10,229 nt of DNA from Sphingomonadales bacterium (GTDB lineage: Bacteria; Pseudomonadota; Alphaproteobacteria; Sphingomonadales; Sphingomonadaceae). The stretch is taken from assembly GCA_024636595.1 (NCBI GenBank), contig JAGXGT010000014.1, positions 1 through 10,229 of the forward strand. The letters run 5' to 3'. A program made the translations under genes and the position numbers. The notes below the pieces were generated by a model. The model had not been told where the DNA came from and did not search any database. It saw only the letters and a program-made list of their open reading frames with translations. Below are positions 1 through 5,889 of this stretch, piece after piece; the stretch's first letter is position 1, and the number at the start of each line of letters is the position of its first letter.

Positions 1-1004
1 GCGCGGACCTGCAGGGTCAGGTCATTTTCCAGCCGGTTGCCGAGATCCTTGACCAGCGCTGCCTCGGTTTCCGGCGACACGCCCTGATCGAGCAGATTGG
101 CGATCGCCCAGGACATGCCGCGCAGGGTGCGGAGATTGGCGATCAGCTTGCCAAGCCGCGCCTGCGAATCCGGTCCCATTTTGCCGCTCAATTGCCAGAG
201 CGCGGTTTCCAGAGTGATATAGCTGGACAGGAAGCGTTCCGGGCCGGAGCGTTCCATCGCCAGTTCGCCGGTCACCTGCGCCCAGCCGCCGCTCTCTTCA
301 CCGAGCAGGCAGTCGTCGGGCACAATCACATCCTCGAAATAGACTTCGTTGAAATGGGCGTCGCCGGACAGGTCGACAATTGGGTTGATGGTAACGCCGG
401 GCAGGCTGAGGTCGATCATGATCTGCGACAGGCCGACGTGGCGGTTGCGGCCATCGGCTGGCGAGGTGCGCAGCAGCGCCACCATATAATGCGAGATATG
501 CGCGCCGGAGGACCAGATTTTCTGGCCGTTGATCTTCCAGCCGTCGCTGACTTTCTCCGCTTTGGTTTTGACATTGGCAAGATCGGAACCTGCGCCGGGT
601 TCGCTCAGGCCAATGGCGAAATAGCACTCACCGGCAGCGATGCGCGGCAGGATGTCGAGCTTCTGCTCCTCGGTACCATGGGCGAGCAGCATCGGTGCGT
701 GCTGGCGGTCGGCGATCCAGTGGGCGCCGACCGGAGCGCCCGCGCGCAATGTCTCTTCGGTGACGATATAGCGTTCTAGCGCACTCTTGTCGTGGCCGCC
801 ATATTGGCTGGGCCAAGTCAGGCCAATCCAGCCACGCTTGCCCATTTTTTTGGAAAATTCCGGATCGGCGGATGCCATCCAGCATTCCGGTTCGGGTTTG
901 AAATTGCCCGCATCGTGCTCTGCCGTGAGGAATGCCTGCAATTCGCCGCGCAATATTTCGAGCGCCGTATCGGGCTGGATGACTGGAAAGTTAAATCGCT
1001 GCAT
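1..1004 (-). CDS. Acyl-CoA dehydrogenase family protein (partial, C-terminus outside the window)
   Basis: Flavin-dependent enzyme expected to introduce an alpha,beta double bond into an acyl-CoA in the cytoplasm, the first oxidative step of beta-oxidation. Reading leftwards from the ATG at 1004-1002 gives 334 uninterrupted codons starting MQRFNFPVIQ, open to the window edge. The N-terminal helical domain holds GLTWPSQYGG (about residues 61-70). The family signature LSEPGAGSD lies at about 133-141, followed by KINGQKIWSSGA (about 157-168) of the FAD-contacting beta domain. The start of the C-terminal helical domain (ELAMERSGPERF, about 247-258) is present, but the region that would carry the catalytic base of many members is mostly cut off. 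Upstream there is only a weak GGA ribosome-binding element. It is the last visible gene of a minus-strand run with the alkylsulfatase and the crotonase. Chain length and substrate cannot be told; the general style resembles dehydrogenases used on branched or steroid side chains, which is only an impression. Confidence 0.93.
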   Translation of the reverse strand, partial: MQRFNFPVIQPDTALEILRGELQAFLTAEHDAGNFKPEPECWMASADPEFSKKMGKRGWIGLTWPSQYGGHDKSALERYIVTEETLRAGAPVGAHWIADRQHAPMLLAHGTEEQKLDILPRIAAGECYFAIGLSEPGAGSDLANVKTKAEKVSDGWKINGQKIWSSGAHISHYMVALLRTSPADGRNRHVGLSQIMIDLSLPGVTINPIVDLSGDAHFNEVYFEDVIVPDDCLLGEESGGWAQVTGELAMERSGPERFLSSYITLETALWQLSGKMGPDSQARLGKLIANLRTLRGMSWAIANLLDQGVSPETEAALVKDLGNRLENDLTLQVR

Positions 1005-1014
1005 GATCTTTATT

Positions 1015-1085
1015 CCGTTCGTCCTGAGCTTGTCGAAGGACGGGTGATGGGGAGAGTCGCACTTGGACAAGCTCAGTGCGAACGG
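1015..1085. repeat. Inverted pair of REP-like palindromes
   Basis: Two related 27-base units face each other between the acyl-CoA dehydrogenase and the alkylsulfatase. The first is 1015-1041; the second, 1059-1085, is its imperfect reverse complement (22 of 27 positions match). Both share CCGTTCG and CTGAGCTTGTC. Each unit is itself a small hairpin: CGTCCT (1020-1025) pairs with AGGACG (1037-1042), and TCGCACT (1057-1063) pairs with AGTGCGA (1075-1081). The bases that differ between units in one half of the stem are matched by complementary changes in the other half. A short direct motif GGTGATGGG follows each unit on the plus strand. I remember repeats with this core as common between genes of sphingomonads. 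The doublet could act as an mRNA-stabilising or attenuating structure within the minus-strand operon. Confidence 0.75.
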
Positions 1086-1103
1086 TGATGGGTGCCGACC
1101 GGT

Positions 1104-3065
1104 TCATGGTGTGACAATATCGAATTGCGGGTTTACCTCGTCGAGCGCCAGAAACATGGTGGCCATTAGTGCATCATTCCCGCTGATGATCATCTTCTTG
1201 TCCCGGATCAGCTCCATCGGACTGATCTCGCGCATCAGCAATTTTGTAAACAGGGCCCGGCGGATCGTGATTTGCGTATCCGAACCGTCGGCGCTGATTG
1301 CATAGTCTTCCTTGCGCGGGAACATCACGCTCTTGCCGAGATCGACGCTGACCGCCTCCTGCCGGTCGGGGAACCAGAAGCGGATGATGCCGCCGTCGCC
1401 CTGCATCTTGGCCGGATTGAAGCGGGTCGCCATGGCGTCAAACAGGTCAACCGCCGGGATGCCGTTGAGGACCTTGGCATTGGCGGTGGTGATCGCGTTT
1501 TTGATATTGTTGCCTTCGCGCAGTTCCTTGGCACCAACCAGATAGATATTCCGCCAGGTTCCAGCTTCAGACTGAAAGCCAAGCTGCTCATAGGTCGAGG
1601 CCAGCCATTTCTTCGCCGCGTCATCCGCTGGATCGGCGAATACCAGATGGTTGAAGACGGTTGCGGCCCAGCGGTAATCGCCTTCGTTGAAAGCCTTCTC
1701 GCCAACCGCCAGCGCCTTTTCGGTCCCGCCCATGGCCGCAACATATTTCTTCGAGGCTTCGACCGGCGGCAGTTCGTGATAATGGGCGGGCACCGCATCC
1801 CACCAGCCGAAATAGCGCTGATAGACCGCTTTGCTGTTATGGTTGAGCGTGCCGTAATAGTCGCGGACGCCAAAGTCGCTCTTGGCGAAATCGGGTTCGC
1901 CGATATTCTCGGCAATTTCGTCCATGGTTGCGCCCTGATTGGCCTGGCGCATGGTCTGGTCATGGACATAGCGATAGATGCCGCGCTGGTTTTTCAGCGC
2001 CGCCTGGACATTCTCACTATCCCATGTCGGCCAGTGATGAGAGGCGAGCATGACGTCCGATTTGGCGCCATATTTGGCCAGCATGGCGTCAATCACCTTG
2101 CTCCATTTCAGGGTATCACGCACCAGCGCACCGCGCGGAGTCAGGACGTTGTGAAAGGTGCGGGTCGCCACTTCGGCGGTATGCAGCGCGTTATACTGCG
2201 GCATATAGAAAACCAGCTCGGCCGGCGCTTCGGTTTCGCCGGCATCCATAAAGTCGAATGTGATGCCATCGACAGTCAGAGTCTCGCCATCCTTGCTGAT
2301 CGATCTTGTCGGCGGCACCAGCGATACATCACCGCTCGACAATTTCTGTCCCAGACCGCCTCCAACGTGACCAGTTGTGCCGACCGGCAGAGCGGTGCCG
2401 AACTGATATTGCACCCGCCGGTTCATCGCAGTTCCCGCGATCACGCTTTCGCCGACGGACTCGGCGAGAAAGCCGTGCGGCGCAATGACCTGTATCTTGC
2501 CCGACTGCATATCTTCAGCCGAGGCAACGCCAGCAACGCCGCCAAAATGGTCGCCATGGCTGTGTGTGAAGATCACCGCGACTACCGGCCTGTCGCCCAG
2601 TGTCTTGTTGGCCAGCGCCAGCCCGGCTTTCGAAGGAGCGGGAGTGGTCAGCGGATCGACGATGATCCAGCCGGTCTTGCCAGCGATCAGCGTCATCTGC
2701 GCCAGATCATAGCCGCGGATCTGGTAGATGCCGGGGACAACTTCGAACAGGCCGTGGATGCTGTTGAGCTTTGCCTGTCGCCACAGCGACGGGTTGACCG
2801 TGTCCGGAGCCGCGCCGGTGATAAAGTCGAATTGATGCGAATCCCAGGCAACCGTCCCGTCCTCATTGAAGATCTTGTCGCCCGGAATCTTGGCAAGAAA
2901 ACCGCGATTGGCATTTTCGAAATCGGTCTGATCGGCGATCGGCAGCTCTGCAGCCACTTCCGCATTGGCGGCCTTGGTCGCTTCGGTAGCGATGCCTTCG
3001 GGAGGGGCAGCCAATATCGGAGCAGCCGATATCAGGGCTGCGATTAAAATAGCGGTTTTTTTCAT
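1104..3065 (-). CDS. Secreted alkylsulfatase, metallo-beta-lactamase superfamily (SdsA1/BDS1 type)
   Basis: Zinc-dependent hydrolase expected to split alkyl sulfate esters, such as dodecyl sulfate, into alcohol and sulfate. The 653-residue product matches the size of the SdsA1/YjcS family. It starts with a signal peptide (MKKTAILIAALISA, then APILAA; cleavage probably after residue 19 or 20), so it acts in the periplasm or outside. The metal-binding motif THSHGDH gives H168, H170, D172 and H173. Further ligand candidates are E279 in TEAPAE, E298, and H343 in ASHHWPTW. LTPRGALVRD (308-317) is typical of the family. By analogy an alkylsulfatase dimerisation domain spans about 375-520 and an SCP2-like domain about 530-653, which may bind the lipid chain. 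The start is fixed by AGGAGG (3072-3077) six bases before the ATG; an in-frame upstream extension to 3164 would put 33 charged residues before the signal peptide and overlap the crotonase gene. The gene lies 52 bases behind the crotonase. The true substrate is unproven. Confidence 0.92.
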   Translation of the reverse strand: MKKTAILIAALISAAPILAAPPEGIATEATKAANAEVAAELPIADQTDFENANRGFLAKIPGDKIFNEDGTVAWDSHQFDFITGAAPDTVNPSLWRQAKLNSIHGLFEVVPGIYQIRGYDLAQMTLIAGKTGWIIVDPLTTPAPSKAGLALANKTLGDRPVVAVIFTHSHGDHFGGVAGVASAEDMQSGKIQVIAPHGFLAESVGESVIAGTAMNRRVQYQFGTALPVGTTGHVGGGLGQKLSSGDVSLVPPTRSISKDGETLTVDGITFDFMDAGETEAPAELVFYMPQYNALHTAEVATRTFHNVLTPRGALVRDTLKWSKVIDAMLAKYGAKSDVMLASHHWPTWDSENVQAALKNQRGIYRYVHDQTMRQANQGATMDEIAENIGEPDFAKSDFGVRDYYGTLNHNSKAVYQRYFGWWDAVPAHYHELPPVEASKKYVAAMGGTEKALAVGEKAFNEGDYRWAATVFNHLVFADPADDAAKKWLASTYEQLGFQSEAGTWRNIYLVGAKELREGNNIKNAITTANAKVLNGIPAVDLFDAMATRFNPAKMQGDGGIIRFWFPDRQEAVSVDLGKSVMFPRKEDYAISADGSDTQITIRRALFTKLLMREISPMELIRDKKMIISGNDALMATMFLALDEVNPQFDIVTP

Positions 3066-3071
3066 TCTATC

Positions 3072-3077
3072 CCTCCT
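3072..3077 (-). promoter_or_regulatory. Strong ribosome-binding site of the alkylsulfatase gene
   Basis: On the minus strand AGGAGG is read from 3077 to 3072, with a six-base spacer to the ATG at 3065. It is a consensus Shine-Dalgarno sequence and decides in favour of the start that exposes a signal peptide over longer in-frame options. Confidence 0.85.
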
Positions 3078-3117
3078 ATTGTTTCCTTGCGTGCTTGGGA
3101 GAGCGTCGCCCCGACAG

Positions 3118-3915
3118 CTACGCGCCTTTAAACAACGGCTTGCGCTTTTCGAGTATCGCATCAATCGCCTCGCGATGGTCGTCCAACTGCTGCAACACGC
3201 CCTGGAACAAGGCCGCCTGATCGAGATTTTCCTTCAGCGTCACGCTCTGCGCGGTGCGCACCAGTTCCTTGGTCTTGCGGATCGCCAGCGGCGGCAGCGC
3301 AACGACCATTTCGGCCAGTTCATCGGCCCGTTCGAGCAGTTTGTCGTTAGCAACCACTTCCGACACCAGGCCATAATCGAGTGCCTTGGCGGCATTGATG
3401 AATTCACCGGTGAACAGCATCTGATTGGCCCGGGCCTGACCGATGATCCGCGGCAACAACCAGGCACCGCCATCGCCCGGAATGATGCCGACGCGCAGGA
3501 AGCTCTCGGCGAAAATCGCATCTTCGCCGGCGATGCGGATATCGCACATGGTGGTCAGATCATTGCCTGCGCCGATCGCATGGCCGTTGACCGCAGCGAT
3601 CACCGGCACCGAGATCTGCGAAAAGGCCAGCGGAATGCGCTGGATACCGGTCTTGTACCAATTCTCGATTTCCAGCGGCGTCATGTTCTGCTCTGCGGTC
3701 ATCGCCTTGATCTCGTGGAGATTGCCGCCGGAAGAAAAGCTTTTGCCATTGGCAGCCAGCACAACACAGCTGACACCTGCATCGGCGTCGGCCTTGTTGA
3801 TCGCGTTGACCAGCGCTTCGCACAAATCTTTCGAAAGCGCGTTGCGCGTTTCCGGCTTGTTCAATGTGATTGTCACAATGCGGTCATTTTTTTCGTAGAG
3901 AACTACGTCAGCCAT
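3118..3915 (-). CDS. Crotonase-family enoyl-CoA hydratase/isomerase-like protein
   Basis: A 265-residue protein of the crotonase fold, normally forming trimers or hexamers in the cytoplasm and acting on CoA thioesters. The CoA and oxyanion-hole segments are visible: FSSGGNLHE (60-68) and HAIGAGNDLTTMCDIRIAG (112-130), followed by FLRVGIIPGDGG (139-150). Aligned by eye with mammalian enoyl-CoA hydratase, the glutamate of the CELAMMCD segment is replaced by D119 and the second catalytic glutamate (the E of GQPEILLG) by F139. D148, in PGDGG, lies near the place where some isomerases carry an acidic residue. It may therefore be an isomerase or other crotonase rather than a classical hydratase. 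AAGGA (3924-3928), eight bases before the ATG, supports the start at 3915. It is the first gene of the minus-strand run, 52 bases ahead of the alkylsulfatase. Confidence 0.92.
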   Translation of the reverse strand: MADVVLYEKNDRIVTITLNKPETRNALSKDLCEALVNAINKADADAGVSCVVLAANGKSFSSGGNLHEIKAMTAEQNMTPLEIENWYKTGIQRIPLAFSQISVPVIAAVNGHAIGAGNDLTTMCDIRIAGEDAIFAESFLRVGIIPGDGGAWLLPRIIGQARANQMLFTGEFINAAKALDYGLVSEVVANDKLLERADELAEMVVALPPLAIRKTKELVRTAQSVTLKENLDQAALFQGVLQQLDDHREAIDAILEKRKPLFKGA

Positions 3916-4018
3916 AGAATTGGTCCTTGCCCTGCGTTTCTTTTCTTATGCGCCTGTCATTGCAGGGGTTCATGGATTCTGCAAGACTCGCTCGGCCCAA
4001 CTCGTTAAATGAACGGTG
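3916..4018. promoter_or_regulatory. Divergent intergenic region between the crotonase operon and gspHI
   Basis: This 103-base gap must contain the promoter of the minus-strand catabolic operon unless that operon starts elsewhere, and may hold the promoter of gspHI. I do not see a convincing -35/-10 pair on either strand. It contains a spaced inverted repeat, CCCTGC (3930-3935) and GCAGGG (3962-3967), about 26 bases apart, which could be chance. The gspHI side lacks a clear Shine-Dalgarno sequence. Confidence 0.45.
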
Positions 4019-4498
4019 ATGATCCGACAGAAAACCCCAACCGCAAGCCAAGACGCAGCCGGTTTCACGCTGGTGGAATTGATGGTCGTGCTGCTGATCA
4101 TCGGATTGATGGCTTCCGTGGTTGTGTTTTCCTTTCCCAGCGGCGGCAGCGCGCTGGAAGAAGATGCCCAGCGCTTTGCCGCGCGGACCGCAGCGCTGCG
4201 CGACAACGCGATCCTGCAATCGCGGCCGATGGCGGTGCAGGTCACGCCATCCGGCTACAGTTTTCTGGAGCGGCGCAAGGGCAGCTGGTCGGTGATCGAG
4301 GACAAGCCATTCGTGTCGACCAACTGGTCCGATGGCGTGACCGCGCAAACCGGCGATACCGGACCGATGATGATCAGCTTTGAAAGCACCGGCCTGCCCA
4401 GCGATCAGGCCGAGCTTGTCCTGAACGGCAATGAGCAAAGCCGCCGCATCCTGATTGCCCCGATGGGCGATGTGAAGCTGGCCGGAACCGCGCCATGA
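4019..4498 (+). CDS. gspH: Type II secretion system minor pseudopilin GspH
   Basis: Minor pseudopilin of a type II secretion system, expected to be processed by a prepilin peptidase and to sit near the tip of the pseudopilus in the inner membrane and periplasm. The product has 159 residues from the ATG at 4019; a GTG at 4016 is an alternative that adds one residue. A short leader ends in AAG, followed by FTLVELMVVLLIIGLM, the class III signal peptide with the conserved glutamate five residues after the cleavage point, then one hydrophobic helix. The remainder (RFAARTAALRDNAILQSRPM and a beta-rich C-terminal part) fits the GspH/FimT globular domain. The gene overlaps gspI by four bases (ATGA), so translation is probably coupled. 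No gspG lies directly upstream, which is unusual. A FimT-like type IV minor pilin is the main alternative, but the GspI neighbour favours GspH. Confidence 0.83.
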   Translation: MIRQKTPTASQDAAGFTLVELMVVLLIIGLMASVVVFSFPSGGSALEEDAQRFAARTAALRDNAILQSRPMAVQVTPSGYSFLERRKGSWSVIEDKPFVSTNWSDGVTAQTGDTGPMMISFESTGLPSDQAELVLNGNEQSRRILIAPMGDVKLAGTAP

Positions 4499-4923
4499 TG
4501 CGGCTCGGCAAATATACTCCAACCACATCCGGAGAGCGCGGCTTCACCCTGATCGAAATGCTGGTGGCGCTGTCGGTTTTCAGCCTCGCCGCGCTGTCGC
4601 TGATCCGGCTGCAGGCTTTTACCACGCACAATGCCGCCGAACTGGAAATGCGCGTGGTCGCGCAATCGGTGGTCCGCAACCGGGCGGTTGAAATCCTCAC
4701 CGACCCGCGCCCGCCAGCGCTGGGACAGCAAAGTGGATCAGTCGAGAATGGCGGCTGGCAATGGCAATGGGCGCAGGATGCAAAGCTGACCGAGGACCAA
4801 CGCTTCATCCAGGTCGATATCAGCGCCCGCGAGGAAGGGAGCGGCGCACCCGCATCGCTCACCATATTGCGACCTTCGGAACTAGTGCTGGATGAGCCGG
4901 CGGCAGAGCTGCCTGCAAACTAG
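4495..4923 (+). CDS. gspI: Type II secretion system minor pseudopilin GspI
   Basis: A 142-residue minor pseudopilin, expected to form the tip complex of the type II secretion pseudopilus together with GspH, GspJ and GspK. The leader ends in ERG, followed by FTLIEMLVALSVFSLAALSL, again with glutamate at position +5 after the cleavage site and a single hydrophobic helix. The segment AQSVVRNRAVEILTD (about 56-70) corresponds to the conserved stretch after the helix in GspI proteins, where a run of similar type precedes the periplasmic domain. WQWQWAQD follows at about 88-95. The start overlaps the gspH stop as ATGA; a second ATG three bases later is also possible. No gspJ or gspK follows: the next gene is a lactonase-like protein 88 bases downstream, so the remaining tip components must be encoded elsewhere if the pair is functional. 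Confidence 0.85.
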   Translation: MMRLGKYTPTTSGERGFTLIEMLVALSVFSLAALSLIRLQAFTTHNAAELEMRVVAQSVVRNRAVEILTDPRPPALGQQSGSVENGGWQWQWAQDAKLTEDQRFIQVDISAREEGSGAPASLTILRPSELVLDEPAAELPAN

Positions 4924-4954
4924 CAATGCGCCGGAAAAATCTTATGTTTCACCT

Positions 4955-4982
4955 TTGTTTCGACCGGAACACCGGTTAGAAG
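4955..4982 (+). promoter_or_regulatory. Possible weak promoter with a short inverted repeat ahead of the lactonase-like gene
   Basis: TTGTTT (4955-4960) and TAGAAG (4977-4982) are spaced by 16 bases and could be a weak sigma-70-type promoter. Between them lies ACCGG-AACA-CCGGT (4963-4976), a five-base-pair inverted repeat that could be a small operator or hairpin. The match is weak and short enough to occur by chance. Confidence 0.22.
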
Positions 4983-5011
4983 CGCAGGGAAATTGGCTAA
5001 CGGACAGAAAA

Positions 5012-5761
5012 ATGAGCAAACTCGAAGATGCATTAGAAGATTTTGATATGGACGACCTGCCGGAAGGGGATGAGTCGATGCTGGAGTGGTGGGATTTTGA
5101 TGATCCGGCCGAGATGGTGGATGCCGTCGCTGGCGATATCCAGTTCATTATCGAGAGCGCGCTCGATGCGCGCGGCGATGCGTTGCTCGCCTTGCCGGCC
5201 AGCGATGACGCGATGCCGGTGCTCGAGGCTCTTGCAGAAAAGCAGATCAAGTGGAATCATGTCACGATAATCCCGACCCACGACCTGCTGGTGCCGCTAG
5301 ATGATCCGCGCAGCCAGGTGAAGAAGCTGGCGAGCCTGTTTCTAACTCGCGGTGCACGGGTTTTGCCTTTGGCGCCCGAGCATGAGGATTATCATATGGC
5401 TGGCGCCGCTGCCGATGCGCGGTTGCGCGACACGAAATGGCCACCGGATCTGGTTTTGCTGGGCATGGGCGCCGACGGCAGCACCGCGGGGATCATCGAA
5501 AGCGCCGATATGGAAGAAGCGCTCGATGGACCGCCAGAGAAAATTGCTGTGGGCCTGCTCCCTGAAGATGGCGACACGCCGCTGGTCACGATCACCAAGG
5601 CGGCGATCTGCGAAGCGCGCACCGTGGTGGTTCTGCTCAAGGGCGCTGCCAGCCAGACGATGCTCGAATCAGAAATCGAACAGGGCGCGACCAGCATGGC
5701 GCCGATTGGCCGGATATTTGCCGATCTCGCCGTGCCTGTGGATATCTATGTGGAAAATTAG
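5012..5761 (+). CDS. Degenerate 6-phosphogluconolactonase-fold protein
   Basis: The 249-residue product resembles the 6-phosphogluconolactonase (Pgl/DevB) and glucosamine-6-phosphate isomerase fold. The recognisable segment is VLLGMGADGSTAG (148-160), in the place of the family's LGMGxDGHTAS; other landmarks are VPLDDPRSQ (94-102), VTITKAAI (192-199) and VVVLLKGAASQTML (205-218). Several hallmark residues are altered: the catalytic histidine is S157, the SGGSTP phosphate loop is PASDDA (62-67), the DERW motif is THDLL (89-93), and the arginine usually ahead of the TLT strand is replaced in TPLVTIT. About 24 residues before the fold are strongly acidic. True lactonase activity is therefore doubtful; a binding, regulatory or altered catalytic role is possible. 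The ATG at 5012 was chosen over an in-frame ATG at 4892 because the longer version would overlap gspI and add an unrelated peptide. No other Entner-Doudoroff or pentose phosphate gene is nearby. Confidence 0.78.
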   Translation: MSKLEDALEDFDMDDLPEGDESMLEWWDFDDPAEMVDAVAGDIQFIIESALDARGDALLALPASDDAMPVLEALAEKQIKWNHVTIIPTHDLLVPLDDPRSQVKKLASLFLTRGARVLPLAPEHEDYHMAGAAADARLRDTKWPPDLVLLGMGADGSTAGIIESADMEEALDGPPEKIAVGLLPEDGDTPLVTITKAAICEARTVVVLLKGAASQTMLESEIEQGATSMAPIGRIFADLAVPVDIYVEN

Positions 5762-5825
5762 GGGGCCATTTCTGCCTTCTATCGCTGATCGGTGTGACTA
5801 TCGATTGATTTAACTGCGCGATTAA

Positions 5826-5865
5826 ACCATGGTGCCAACGAAAGCGAATCGCCGAATCAGGCGAT
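5826..5865 (+). promoter_or_regulatory. Palindromes upstream of the acyl-CoA synthetase
   Basis: The 128-base gap before the synthetase holds an eight-base perfect palindrome ACCATGGT (5826-5833) and an inverted repeat ATCGCC-GAATCA-GGCGAT (5848-5865). The second is of a size that a dimeric repressor or a hairpin could use and ends 24 bases before the start codon. I see no convincing promoter hexamers. GGAGAA at 5875-5880 is the likely ribosome-binding site. The operator idea is inference only. Confidence 0.3.
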
Positions 5866-5889
5866 CGAACAGTTGGAGAACGCCAGACC

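Noticed and set aside
192..779. A 195-codon plus-strand frame at the left end
   Set aside because: It is the antisense shadow of the partial acyl-CoA dehydrogenase, whose own frame is open across the window edge.
1272..3047. A 591-codon open frame on the plus strand opposite the alkylsulfatase gene
   Set aside because: Antisense frames stay open by codon bias in GC-rich genes. It has no recognisable domain, while the minus-strand frame has a signal peptide, a consensus ribosome-binding site and all metal ligands.
3930..3967. Inverted repeat CCCTGC/GCAGGG in the divergent gap as a terminator or operator
   Set aside because: The arms are short, the loop is long and no T run follows; it is not distinguishable from chance, so it is only mentioned in the gap entry.
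2965..4008. A 347-codon plus-strand frame covering the crotonase and the start of the alkylsulfatase
   Set aside because: It is antisense to two well-supported genes and crosses their ribosome-binding sites; no domain is visible.
4411..4425. A GAGCTTGTCCTGAAC stretch resembling the repeat core
   Set aside because: It lies inside gspH, encodes an ordinary peptide (ELVLN) and lacks the flanking stem, so it is probably a chance match.
4892..5011. An N-terminal extension of the lactonase-like protein starting inside gspI
   Set aside because: The added 40 residues resemble nothing in the family and overlap gspI by about 30 bases; the ATG at 5012 fits better.
4924..5011. A possible remnant of gspJ after gspI
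   Set aside because: None of the frames in these 88 bases shows a pseudopilin leader or hydrophobic helix.
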